64,000 bases of DNA from Diphasiastrum complanatum (Eukaryota > Streptophyta > Lycopodiopsida > Lycopodiales > Lycopodiaceae). Location of the stretch: positions 28,102,861-28,166,860 of the forward strand of contig CM055109.1 in the NCBI GenBank assembly GCA_029204225.1, read 5' to 3'. The position numbers and the translations under genes are program-made. The stretch's first letter is position 1; every line of letters begins with the position of its first letter. The notes below the pieces were generated by a model. The model was not told where the DNA came from and searched no databases. It saw nothing but the letters and a program-made list of their open reading frames with translations. Of the stretch, positions 36,596-49,000 are shown piece after piece.

Positions 36596-38189
36596 ATCAA
36601 GATCTATTACTATGAATTGACAAACTCGATGGAGATAACTACCGTCAAACAGGTCCAGACAGCCTCCATCCAGGTTTATGGATGATCCGGCCTGCTACTT
36701 TGTGCAGGAACCAACCACCATTTGTGAGACAATGTCTACTCTCGATGCTGACCAGTGGAAAGCAGCGATGGACACCGAATTCGATTCTCTTATGGAGAAT
36801 CAAACATGGACACTCACTGAGCTACCAAAGGACCGAAAACCGATTCCATGAAAATGGATATTCAAGGCAAAGTACGACGCTGAAAGAAGGCTAAATCATT
36901 ACAAGGTCAGACTAGTCGCCAAAGGCTTTTCTCAGATTCTAGACCCGAATTATTCAAAAATTTTCAGCCCAATCGTCAAGCATGCGTCGATCTGCCTACT
37001 TCCTTTGCAGCCGCAACAGATCTTGAAGTCCACCAGATGGATGTCCAGACCGCTTTCCTCAATGGAACTATCGAAGAGGAGATCTATATGACGTAGCCAG
37101 AGAAATATGAACTCAACGGCAAACAACAGCACCTTGTATGCAAAAACCAGAAGGTGCTCTATGGGCTGAAACAGTCACCCAAAGCCTAGTTCCAAAAGAT
37201 CAATGTATTTCTGATAGAGAATGATTTCATTCCAAACTCGGCAGGCTCGAATGTCTATTTCAAGTCTGTATCAGATTACTTCATCATCATCACTCTCTAC
37301 ATAGATGATACACTCTTATTCAGTAATAATCTAAATCTGATGAAGGATACAAAATGCATGCTGGCCCAGGAATACAAGATGAGTGACATGGGTCCAGCCC
37401 ACTATTGTCTCAGAATCCAAATCCAACGAGATCGACCCATCAGAATTATCAAAGGAACAGTCTCCTCAAACTGAGGCAGAAAAGGAGGAGATGAAGTGCT
37501 ACCCGTTTCAATCCATCATCAGCTCACTGATGTAGGCAATGATCTGCACGCGACCAGACCTTGCATATTCAATCAGTGCACTCAGCCAGTTGCTATCAAA
37601 TCCAAGCTTAACTCATTGGAAGACACTAACAAAGGTCATGAAGTACATCCAAACAACGAAAACTCTCAGCATCTGCTACGGAGGCAGCCACACTGCCAAC
37701 ATCCTTGAAGCCTACATCGATGCAAATTGGACAGGAGATGTTAACACCAAAAAATCAACTTCTGGATTTGTATTTTTATACAACCAAGACCCAATCTCAT
37801 GGAACAGTCGGAAGCAGACCTCAGTGGCATTATCATCAACGGAATCCGAATACATAGTTGCCACCAATGCAACCAAAGAGGCGATCTGGCTAAGGCAATT
37901 TTTTGCAGACCAGAACCTTGCACAACCACTTCGTACAACAATCTATTGTGACAATCAAAGCACAATAGCGTTATCTCTCAATCCGAGATTTCACTCTCGA
38001 AGCAAACATATAAAAATCAGGTATCATTACCTTAGAGAGAATGTGCACAACAAGGAAGTAGAAGTGGTTTTTTACAGAACAAACTACATGACAGAAGATT
38101 ACTTTTCAAAAATTCTATCAAAGGAGCAACATCGTAGATTTAACGATATGTTAAATCTACAGATCAAAGTTTTTCAGGATCCACATTAA
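36596..38189 (+). pseudogene. Internally deleted copia: gag start joined to RT-RNase H
   Basis: At about 36620-36650 the sequence reads KLDGDNYR, the usual start of copia gag, then switches at about 36655 to the linker before RT (QTASIQVYG; PPSRFMDD in another frame). Gag, protease and integrase are therefore missing. RT and RNase H follow with stops: FLNGTIEEEIYM, ALYGLKQ-like and YIDD near 37300, then an open frame 37539-38189 of 216 codons covering the RT end and RNase H (AYIDANWTGD, LSSTESEYIVATNA, YCDNQSTIALS, SKHIKIRYHYLREN). Close relative of 1-1867. Stop at 38187-38189, then the PPT GGGGGAG. Confidence 0.85.
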
Positions 38190-38196
38190 GGGGGAG

Positions 38197-39160
38197 TGTT
38201 AGATTTCTTATGCTATGTCTTAAACAAAGCGTTCAAGTAATGAGCATCCTGAAAATCGAAGGCCGACTACATGTTTTCGGACCTTCACATTTTTTCCTTT
38301 GAGATTTTTTTGCCTTAACCATTTTTAGGCACCTTCGCCTTCTTCGCACCTTCGCGAAAAATGCGACACAGTGGCCAAGTGGCCAGAATGCCTCAGAAAC
38401 CATTCTTAAGGCACCTTCGCCATTTTCGCCTCGTTGCAAAAAGTGCGACAAATTGGCCAGAATGTCTTAAATACCATTTTAAGACACCTTCACCTTGTTC
38501 AATTTTTCACTACCTTTAATCTAAGGCACCTTCGACTTCTTCGCTGTCTTTAATCTAAGGCACCTTTGCCTTCTTTGTTGCCTTTAGTCTAAGGCACCTT
38601 TGCCTTCTTCGATGCCTTCAGTAAAGGCAGCTTCGGCTTTTTCGCCTTTTTCGGCTTCTTCGCTACCTTCAGTCTACAGGCCAGGCTTAGGGATTTACAC
38701 ACCTTAAGTCTAAGGGCACCTTCAGGATTTGCATACCTTCAGTCTAAAGGGCACCTTCGGGTTTTTTTAGGTTTTTGCTACATTGGCAGACCGACGTCAA
38801 CCCTAAAATAGGTGGAGAAACAAATATCCTAAGGGCGGTTACCAACTTTGTAGAGATGTAAAACTGGAGTAAATGGCAGTTAAGGCATAAAATATTTTTC
38901 CCTCAACACTTGTAAATATATATACTAGCTAAATCAGGCTACGTAAGTGTTAATTGAATTCCTCTTTCAATCAAAGTTTTCTGTAACCAGCGTTATCACG
39001 CTCAACAAGCTGAAGTTATTACTTCAAGCAATTGTACTCACTGTTGATATTAATTAAAGTGCAACTTTTGTCTCACTACTGTGTCGTTCATCTGCGCAAT
39101 CTGTATGAATTCTTCTTCTTGAATGTTTTTGTTGCTAACTGTTGCGTTTCCGTTCCTACA
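38197..39160 (+). repeat. 3' LTR of deleted copia element
   Basis: Starts TGTTAGATTTC directly after the PPT (38190-38196). A TATATATA box lies at 38917-38924. Best right end is CCTACA at 39160, giving about 964 bp; that end is uncertain because no paired LTR was found. Confidence 0.6.
38327..38775. repeat. Diverged minisatellite inside copia LTR
   Basis: Units of about 30-35 bases built on TCTAAGGCACCTTCGCCTTC recur roughly ten times (for example 38327, 38408, 38482, 38521, 38556, 38590, 38710, 38746). Some units also share a GTGGCCAAGTGGCCAGAATG stretch. Confidence 0.8.
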
Positions 39161-39387
39161 TGCCACGCTCAAATCCTCGAGCTTTCACTGCCGCTCACAC
39201 CCACGGTTTTACGACAATGTCTTCATACAAAGAATTGTGGTTTGAATCGGTCAGATTCTAATCAGAAACTTGTTCGAACCGGTTACCATGTAAAAAAAAT
39301 TTCAAAAGGGTCCCAAATATGACGAATTGTTCGAATTGGCCGATTCGAACCTGGCCTAGCAGGTTTGAACTGGTTGAATCGGTCGAC

Positions 39388-39690
39388 AGACAGAGTCACG
39401 TTCTTCCTGAATCAATACTCTGTAATAACAAAGAGAAAGAACAAAACAATTGCGCTCTGGATGGTCGATTGATCGACTTGATAGACGATTGAACTATTTC
39501 AATGTATGTGGAGCTTAATCGAAGCAACTGATAAGTCGCTGAATATATACACATGGCTAACTAATGAAAAGAATACTTAATCTACACTTTACAATTAGTA
39601 TTAAGGCACTACGTGTTGTTGGCAGTCACCTTCGGATGATATTTGATTCTATCTTGACGTGATGAAGGTTCTGATGAGCCGCCGATACTA
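39388..39690 (-). mobile_element. Inverted copia LTR fragment
   Basis: Reverse complement of about 9062-9365, recognisable by CTCTGTAATAACAAAGAGAA, GATCGACTTGATAGACGATT and AGGCACTACGTGTTGTTGGC. No coding region is attached. Confidence 0.8.
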
Positions 39691-40295
39691 TATCAAATAC
39701 TAATTTGAAAGGAGTTAGTGAAAATTTCTTGGAATGTGCATTGTAGAAAAAATGATATCAAAAGTATTTTTATAATTTTCATGTTTTCATGAATTTGTCA
39801 CAATCAACATAATATGTACTTTATGATATCACAAAAAGGCAATTTGGACTCTTGCAAAACTATGTACCATTGCACTCGGTTCAATGGCCATTCAAATATT
39901 GGCTCGGCCTAGCCGATCGAGCCCCACCTTCCACAAACTCACCTACTCATCTATCCCATCTCCCATAATTGGCTACTTTATTAATCTGCCTATTTGGTGG
40001 GACTCTAAGTAGACTTATGTCTACATTGGTGCTTGTCAATTCATGTTTTTCTAGCCAAATAAAATTTTGGCCTAGACATTAGGTTTTTAGTGACATTAGG
40101 ATGAGGCCCAACTAAGTGTGAAGCGCACTCAAATAATCATTTTCTGACACATAAACGAACATGACTAGCGTAGATGAGGTGGGAGGCCAACTTTGTAGCT
40201 AAAACCCACCAAAATAGAAAAACTAAGAATCAAGGAAGGCTTCATTGGGTCATATTCTAGAAGGTTGGATAGATTGTACAAGAGTAGGTGAGCCT
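39691..40295. other. Unassigned interval
   Basis: No coding region, repeat or RNA gene recognised. Confidence 0.5.
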
Positions 40296-40363
40296 GTGGA
40301 TGGTGGGGACCTATCAAATAGTGGATGGTGGGTACCTGTCAAATAGTGGGGACCTGTCAAATA
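40296..40363. repeat. Short tandem repeat, 25-bp unit, about 2.7 copies
   Basis: GTGGATGGTGGGGACCTATC-type unit at 40296-40320, 40321-40345 and a shortened one at 40346-40363, each ending TCAAATA. Confidence 0.9.
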
Positions 40364-41239
40364 GTGGCCACTTGAAGGCTATGCAGCTCGTGAACTACAC
40401 CTATCAAGTAGTTGGTTTTGTACTTGTTGACATGTCAGGTGTATCGATGATCAATACTCAGTGTATTGCAAGCTACCGTTGGACAAATAATAAAATCTTT
40501 AATGGAGTCAAGCGAGAATTAATCGAGAACATCCAAGAAACATTCAAGAATTTCAAGTAATGTATGCTGAAAATACGCATGCCTATTCAATTTCATAATG
40601 TGGCTGAAAATGCACATGCCTATTCAGGGCCATTTCACACTACACTGCCCGACAAGTCCAAAATTCAAAATGGAGCTCTCCCATTGGTCCAGGGAGAAAA
40701 ATTGGGCCCTTTACCCTTTCACACTAACAAGCATTTGCCACTATGTGGCAGATGACATGGCAGGGACCCACTGCCACGTAGGGGCAACTCAAAGCCATTT
40801 TTTTGGGCTAGCCAATATCCTGGCAAGTTGAGCTTCCCCTGGCAAGTCAACCTGCATTTTGAAGTTTTTTAAACCCTTCACTACCATATTCCTTTCAATG
40901 AAATGCATTTCAATTTTGACCTCACCAGTTGAAACGTGATTGCTTGAAAAAAAAAAGAATAGAGCACCCTTCAACCTTTTAACATGAAAAGTTTCATACT
41001 TGCACTTCAAAACATAAGACCTTAATAAAATGGACCAATCGTATGTCAAGATTCAAATGGGCCAATCATATTGTAGCCCTTCATCATACACTTACCATCC
41101 AAATGTGAATAGGGGTGGTTCATTGCCTATCAACTCACTTGCAAAGATTCAAAAAATGGGTGGCAAGTGAAAGGTCAGGCAAACGTACTTGCCTATAGTG
41201 TGAAACCACTATGAAACCACCCTCCAATTTCATCGTCAG

Positions 41240-41417
41240 AGGAAATTGTTGGGTAGAAGGCATTTTGGTCGATTCGGTCGGATTTCCAAAACCTTCCAGA
41301 TTTCTTTGTAATTAAAGACCAAAAATGTCTTTGTAGAATGGATTCAAAATTATTGCAAGACCCATTTTGGCAAAATGTCATGTGCAAGACACCTTCCATA
41401 ATACGTAATGGATTTTT
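41240..41417. repeat. MITE-like hairpin element, diverged copy
   Basis: Contains GTAGAAGGCATTTTGG and TTCGGTCGGATTTCCAAAAC at the left and ACCTTCCATAATACGTAATG at the right, parallel to the better preserved hairpin at 41605-41765. No ORF. Probably a non-autonomous DNA element. Confidence 0.5.
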
Positions 41418-41511
41418 GGTGACTATTCTGCCCATTTCTGAACAGATTAAAAAGCAGTATAGTCACCTGTTTTTATTAAAAAAAAATCTAGTGCAAATTA
41501 CGCCTGCCATA

Positions 41512-41582
41512 TGCCACGTGGCAGCATTGGATTGGTCTCAAATTTTTTTAGTGCTGATTTTGCTTGCACTTGCCACGTGGCA
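41512..41582. promoter_or_regulatory. Pair of palindromic G-box sequences
   Basis: TGCCACGTGGCA, a perfect 12-base palindrome with the CACGTG core, at 41512-41523 and 41571-41582, each followed by GC and then a GATTGG (CCAAT-like) motif. The two form a small tandem duplication. G-boxes bind bZIP and bHLH proteins; activity here is not shown, and the next gene starts 2.6 kb away. Confidence 0.45.
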
Positions 41583-41604
41583 GCTAAGGATTGGTTTAAA
41601 AAGG

Positions 41605-41765
41605 GTCCAAAAATCCATTACGCAATGGAAGGGGCCGGGCAGAGGCCATTTTGCCCGGTTCGGATTTCCAAAAAATTTTGTCCGGGCCTCGCCTAAAAAA
41701 ATTCTGAAAATCCTTACCGGGCAAAATGGCCTCTGGCCGGCTCCTTCCATGATACAAAAGAGAGC
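41605..41765. repeat. MITE-like GC-rich inverted repeat
   Basis: Left arm at about 41626-41657 (GGAAGGGGCCGGGCAGAGGC then CATTTTGCCCGG) pairs with the right arm at about 41720-41751 (CCGGGCAAAATGGCCTCTGG then CCGGCTCCTTCC) with few mismatches; the 60-base centre is weakly complementary. Far more GC-rich than its surroundings. Confidence 0.7.
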
Positions 41766-42009
41766 ACAAATTCCAAAGAAATAAAAAGGAGCACAATCAG
41801 CATTGACAATTAATCTCAAGAGGAGGAAAAAAGTGCCCAATGAAGTGTCTGATGTCAGAATAGAATATGCGAATGGGTCAGAATGAGTCAGAAAGAGATG
41901 TAATGACCCCAACAGACTGTGTGTGTAGTACTTAAGAGAGTCAGGCAGGAATCAGGATTAAGGTCTTACCGGGTACCACCGCTGCACCTTCTTTTAACTG
42001 ACAGTGTTT

Positions 42010-43340
42010 GATTTCTACTCAATCACTAAGCAAGGCAGGCTGCTGCGGGTCCAGGTGACTGAAAGTTTGGTGGCAAATGAAAACCCACTTTCCGGAATTT
42101 GTGATAAAATGGTGTGACACTTGGGCAAAGATTAAGTCAAGGTCCAGGTGAGGGAAAGAGTGGTGGGAATTCACTGGGAAATGAAAACCCTGATGGAAAA
42201 TCATGGAATGGCGTGGGACATGGGCAAAGATCAAGTCCAGGTCAGGGTGAGTGACAGCAGTAGGGTTTCCAGCCAATTTCGTGTATTAGTAAGTCCAGGT
42301 GCAGGTGAGTGAAAGCAGTGTCCAGGAAACATCTTCGAGTTCCATCCAATTTCTCGTATTTTTTCAAAAGTTGGTTTTCAAAAGTTCCTGCCTTCTAGAT
42401 CCTGCATCTTAAATTGCCTGTGGACAAAATACTAGAAATTTACATTGATCAATTTTTTTATTAACTTATTAAACTTATGAAAATTGAGCATTAGAAGGAT
42501 GCACTTACTTTAAGACACACAAATTTCTTGGATATGAAATCAGCAAAACAATTTTTTTTTTTGGCATAAAAAAAAGTTAGTATCTTTTGAACTTCTTGTA
42601 AGTTTTTTATGAAATCAATTTTTTCTTAAAGATGCTGATTTCAATTTTATACTTTGTTTAGTATCTCGAACACTGAGTGAAAGACTGTCGAGAAATAAGA
42701 AAATTCTTAGATTGAAAATTTCAGGGATTTGTGGTGTGACACTTGGGCAAAAATTTAGTCCGGTTGAGTGATTCGCAGTGCTCAGCAAAGACTGGTGGGA
42801 AATAAACCCATTTCTTGGATTGAAGAAAAAACCCATTTTCAGGGATTGGCGATGTGACAATTGGGCACAATTTTAGTCTAAGTGTTTGAGCAGTGCTCAG
42901 GTGGGAAATAAACTTTTTATGATTTCTTATATTGAAAAAAAGTAGCCCATCTTCAGGGATTTGTGGTGTGACACTTGGACAAAACTTTAGTCCAGGTGAG
43001 TCAGCCCATCTTAAGGGATTTTGTGGTGTGACACTTGGACAAAACTTGAGTAATGTTGAAGAACTTGCATTTTTAAACCACCTCAATTTTTTGAGGATTT
43101 TACTCAAAGGGTTTATGTATCCATATATTAAAAATCCTCAAAAATTTCATGATATCAATTTTGGAAAGCTAATGTATGTCTTAGGGATTTGGTGGGTTTT
43201 TGAAGCACCAAGTAAAAGACTAGTGGGAAATCCCATATCTTAGTAATCTTAGACTTTGAAAAGATTTGTGGTGTGACACTTGGGCAAAAAATCTAGTCAA
43301 GGTGAGTGAAAGACTGGTGGGTTTTACTATTTCTTAGATT
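42010..43340. repeat. Upstream array A: about eight diverged repeat units
   Basis: A unit beginning TGGTGTGACACTTGGGCAAA, continuing with a TTTAGTCCAGGTGAGTGAAA-type block and often GACTGGTGGGAAAT, recurs at about 42110, 42212, 42290 (partial), 42732, 42850, 42965, 43023 and 43269. Spacing is irregular (about 60-400 bp) because units have decayed or been interrupted. Confidence 0.8.
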
Positions 43341-43620
43341 GAAAAAAACAAGAAGCCCATTTTCAGGGATACGTGTTGGAATGGTGTGCACTGTGGCTGC
43401 TGGCACTGGATCAAAGACTTATAGTCTTATTAGTGGACTTTGCAAATCTAATTATTTAATAATCACCCTCATTCAAATCTGCCCCCTGCTTATCATGTTG
43501 CTTTCAGCTGTCACGTTCAGACTTATACATAACTGATTTTTATGTAAGTCACATGTGCACGGCTTCCAAATTATTGCGTGGCAATGCTGGCCGACTGCAT
43601 CAGATGATTTGCATAAGTGG

Positions 43621-43786
43621 GTTGAAGTTGTAATCTGTGATCAAAACAGTCTGATTTGCTCTGGGAGCTGGGTGATTGCTGAAGTTGGTCTTGATCAAAA
43701 CCGTCTGATTTGCTCTCAGAGCTGGAATCTGCTGTACTATTGCCGAAGTGGGTTGTGATCAAAACGGTCTGTTTGCTCTGAGGTAA
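43621..43786. repeat. Upstream array B: three units of about 60 bp
   Basis: The block GATCAAAACNGTCTG-(ATT)TGCTCT followed by GAGCTGG and a GCTGAAGTTGG-type end occurs three times at 43621-43680, 43681-43743 and 43744-43786. Unrelated by eye to arrays A and C. Confidence 0.85.
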
Positions 43787-43799
43787 ATTAGCAAAAGTT

Positions 43800-45846
<2,047 letters not shown>

Positions 45847-46047
45847 AAATCCGCCGAGATACAGATGAAGAGCTCAATCACTGCTGTTCACAATCTAGTG
45901 ATGTAGCACTTTCTGTTGGCTCCTAATGGAATAGGCTTTTTACCATACTTTTGTTAGTAAGGAATGTGATTGAATCACTGAGTAGCTGCAGTCAAATTGC
46001 AGATTGGATCAGGCATAGTATGCAATCTTGCAATCAAAACTTCTGCC

Positions 46048-46053
46048 AATAAA
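46048..46053 (+). terminator. Candidate polyadenylation signal of the HCT gene
   Basis: AATAAA about 200 bases after the stop codon, in a T-rich 3' flank. No other perfect AATAAA lies closer. Confidence 0.5.
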
Positions 46054-46059
46054 GTTACT

Positions 46060-49000
46060 AATACGCCATGAGCCTCTACAGATGGTCATTGAGTGATCTT
46101 TCTTCAACATTTGTTCATTCAATCAAGAATCCTCAAAGGTTCCTACAGATTTGCAGGGAATTTTTGTGTTTTGTAGATTTAACATAATGTGGTTTGGTGA
46201 TATGGATGATGATTACTCTTTCAACTTGAAGGTTCAATAGAGACATCTTCAAGATTATCAACACTCAAATTACTGCCTTTTATCCTCTTGCTACTCAGAT
46301 TACTTTTACTGTTTCTAAGTTTGAATTGGAGTATAATTTGGTTGGATGGTGAGCATGCCTTAATTTCACTTTTGTTCCGACCAATAATCGTCTTGATTGA
46401 TTGTCAACTTTGCCAAAGATTGGTGCAAAAACATAAATCTTTTCATTTTGATCTATATTTTGTGCAAACCCCAGTCCTGATGGATAGTAACCACATGAAA
46501 AAAGCTCACTTCATGTGCAGCAAATTGCTGCAACCTCCTTGATTTGCTGCAGTGCAGCAATGTCCACATGATTCTAAGAAAGAATTTGCAAATATCTGAA
46601 CACTATTCACTGCCCAATAAATAGAGGCTGCAGCTATGTAGCTCTGGCCAAGCTACTTCTTCAAAACAAGCATTTGATCAGGTGCAAAGGTCACTAAATA
46701 GACTTCTCCCATGCGTAAAGGATTGTCTTGGCATATTATTACATTACGGCTGAAAATATTGTTAGGGCCCATAGGTTATGACTTTTTGTGAGGTTTAATG
46801 TGGTGTTTCAAATCCTTTATGAACATTTTATCAGTTGTAAACTGCTTTTAAAGAGTTCTAAGGACTTCAAGATCTTGTACTGTGTCGCGTGTTGGTTTCA
46901 CAAATGATAATTCACTTTACAATTCGTTTTATGGTCCTTTTTCATGAAACAACTCACACACAAAGATAAAACCATAATTTTCAAAGGAACTAATTTCTTT
47001 GCATGATCTAATCCACTTCAAAACATATGAAGTGAAATGCCGTCACAATCTTTTAAATTCACAATCCTTTTGAATTAACCTTTATAAAGTTTTTTTTTTA
47101 TAAAAGGCCAAAATTTTGAAAGTTATATTTATAAAAAAAAGCCCAAAGAATTTTATTTTCTTGAAATTTACAAATAACAAAAAAATTGTAAGCTACCAAA
47201 GTTGTTTCTATTAAGCAAATTTGAATTGATTCATAAAATTTAAAAAAATGTAAGCTACCAATTTTTTTTTTTTTCCAAATTTGTTTCTATTAAGCAAATT
47301 TGAATTGATTTAAAAATTTTCAAATTTTCAACTTCAGAATGTTAAATTTTGAGAAACAATTGTAATTTTAAGTAATTTGAATAGTTTAAAAATTCTAATG
47401 TTTACTTATATGTTAAAAAAATTTAAAGACATACATATTTATCTTAGTTAAAATCAATTTTGAAGACTAGAACATTACTAACTTCAAATTGATTGTGTTT
47501 AAGAAATGAAAATAAAATTAAACTAAAAAGTTTATGCAATTTTACTATTTGGAAATCAAAAGTCCAACAAGACTTCTAACTTGAAGTTCATCAAGATCAC
47601 TACATATTTCAAAGTCGGTTTTTTTTTCAACATATCATTTTTCTCCAATGTACAAAAAAATTGTATTCGTAACACACTCCACATTGTTTGTGAATTCTTA
47701 AACTACTCTTATGTATAAATCTAAGTTTAAAATTTTAATATTTAATTTGAATTTTAAAATTTTGAATTTTTAATATATTTTTGTGAATTTATAAATAAAA
47801 TTTTAATTTTTTTAATTTCTAATTTTAGTTTTTAATTAAAGAGTGGACATAACTCTATAATCTCAAGGTTGTATCTCATTGTTGACATAATCTTGATGTC
47901 CTTGACACATTCTAAGTCTATTGGTATCAATCTTGTGTGAATCTATCTGATCATGAATGTTATAGGTTATGATTGTGTCCTTCATTGTTACAATCTTGGA
48001 ATTCTAGCTTTCTAATTTTGGATGCACATGATCAATCATGTGCATAGTTAACCTTGGGTAAAACTTTCAAAACATTCGCTTAAAGACACAAATTTTACTA
48101 CGTATTCATTTCAATCAAGATACTTGCAAAAAAGCCTTAACTAGGTCAAAGGTCGACTCTGATGATTAGGAGAACAAGTTATGGGATCTCAATGATTTTT
48201 CGTAATGGTAAATTTGCATGTTTCATTTAACACCATTTTTAATTTTTATTTTCTATCTGCAAAAATATATTTCTATAGTCTTTTGCCTCCTTATGCAAAA
48301 ATCACATGAAAAGCAATGGCCACACAACAACACAATGATGTTGTAATCCCTAAAGAAAGACATGTGGGTTGTTGATGGCAAGTACAATGATAATAATAAA
48401 AAAAATTCTAATGCAAGTGTGATCACCTACTTTACACAACTTGGTACGAATGGATGTGTTTTTTTATACCAATATACATAATGTTCGCACTTGATACACT
48501 ATGGTAGGTACATTCACAATGTGAAATTCAATGAATCCTCCTCCATTTTGTTTATTTGTTTAAAAGAAGAGGTGAAAATTTTTCTCTCTTGCAATTTTAT
48601 CAAATAAGTCATGCTTTGCTTTTGTGTTCCCAAGAATCAATCATAAATTTAAATGTGCTTGTCTGCCAAACTTTGTTAGGCAACCATTCACACAAGTAAT
48701 ATCAGACAAGTACTAATAAAATTCTAAGTATCATTGTATTTCATACAATAGTTGTGACTAATCAAATGCAAGAGCATAACTTTGTTTGTACAACTAAACT
48801 TTGAATATCAAATTGCAAATATTATGAAACTTTGTGCAAATATCAAAATGTGTTCTCTGTGACCAATATGAAAAAAATGAACTTGTAAAGTAACATTTTG
48901 TTTATTTGCATGATAACCAAACACATATTAGATGGTATGAGTTCTTGGTGTGTTGGTGAAGGCCAGCTTTCCTCTCCTTGAGGTCTAGAGTTTGACTCCA

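Noticed and set aside
38327-38775. CRISPR array
   Set aside because: Repeats are diverged, directly adjacent and in a plant LTR; there are no regular spacers or cas genes.
41338-41912. Overlapping frames on both strands over the GC-rich hairpin
   Set aside because: Created by the inverted repeat; the two strands encode near-identical words because the arms pair.
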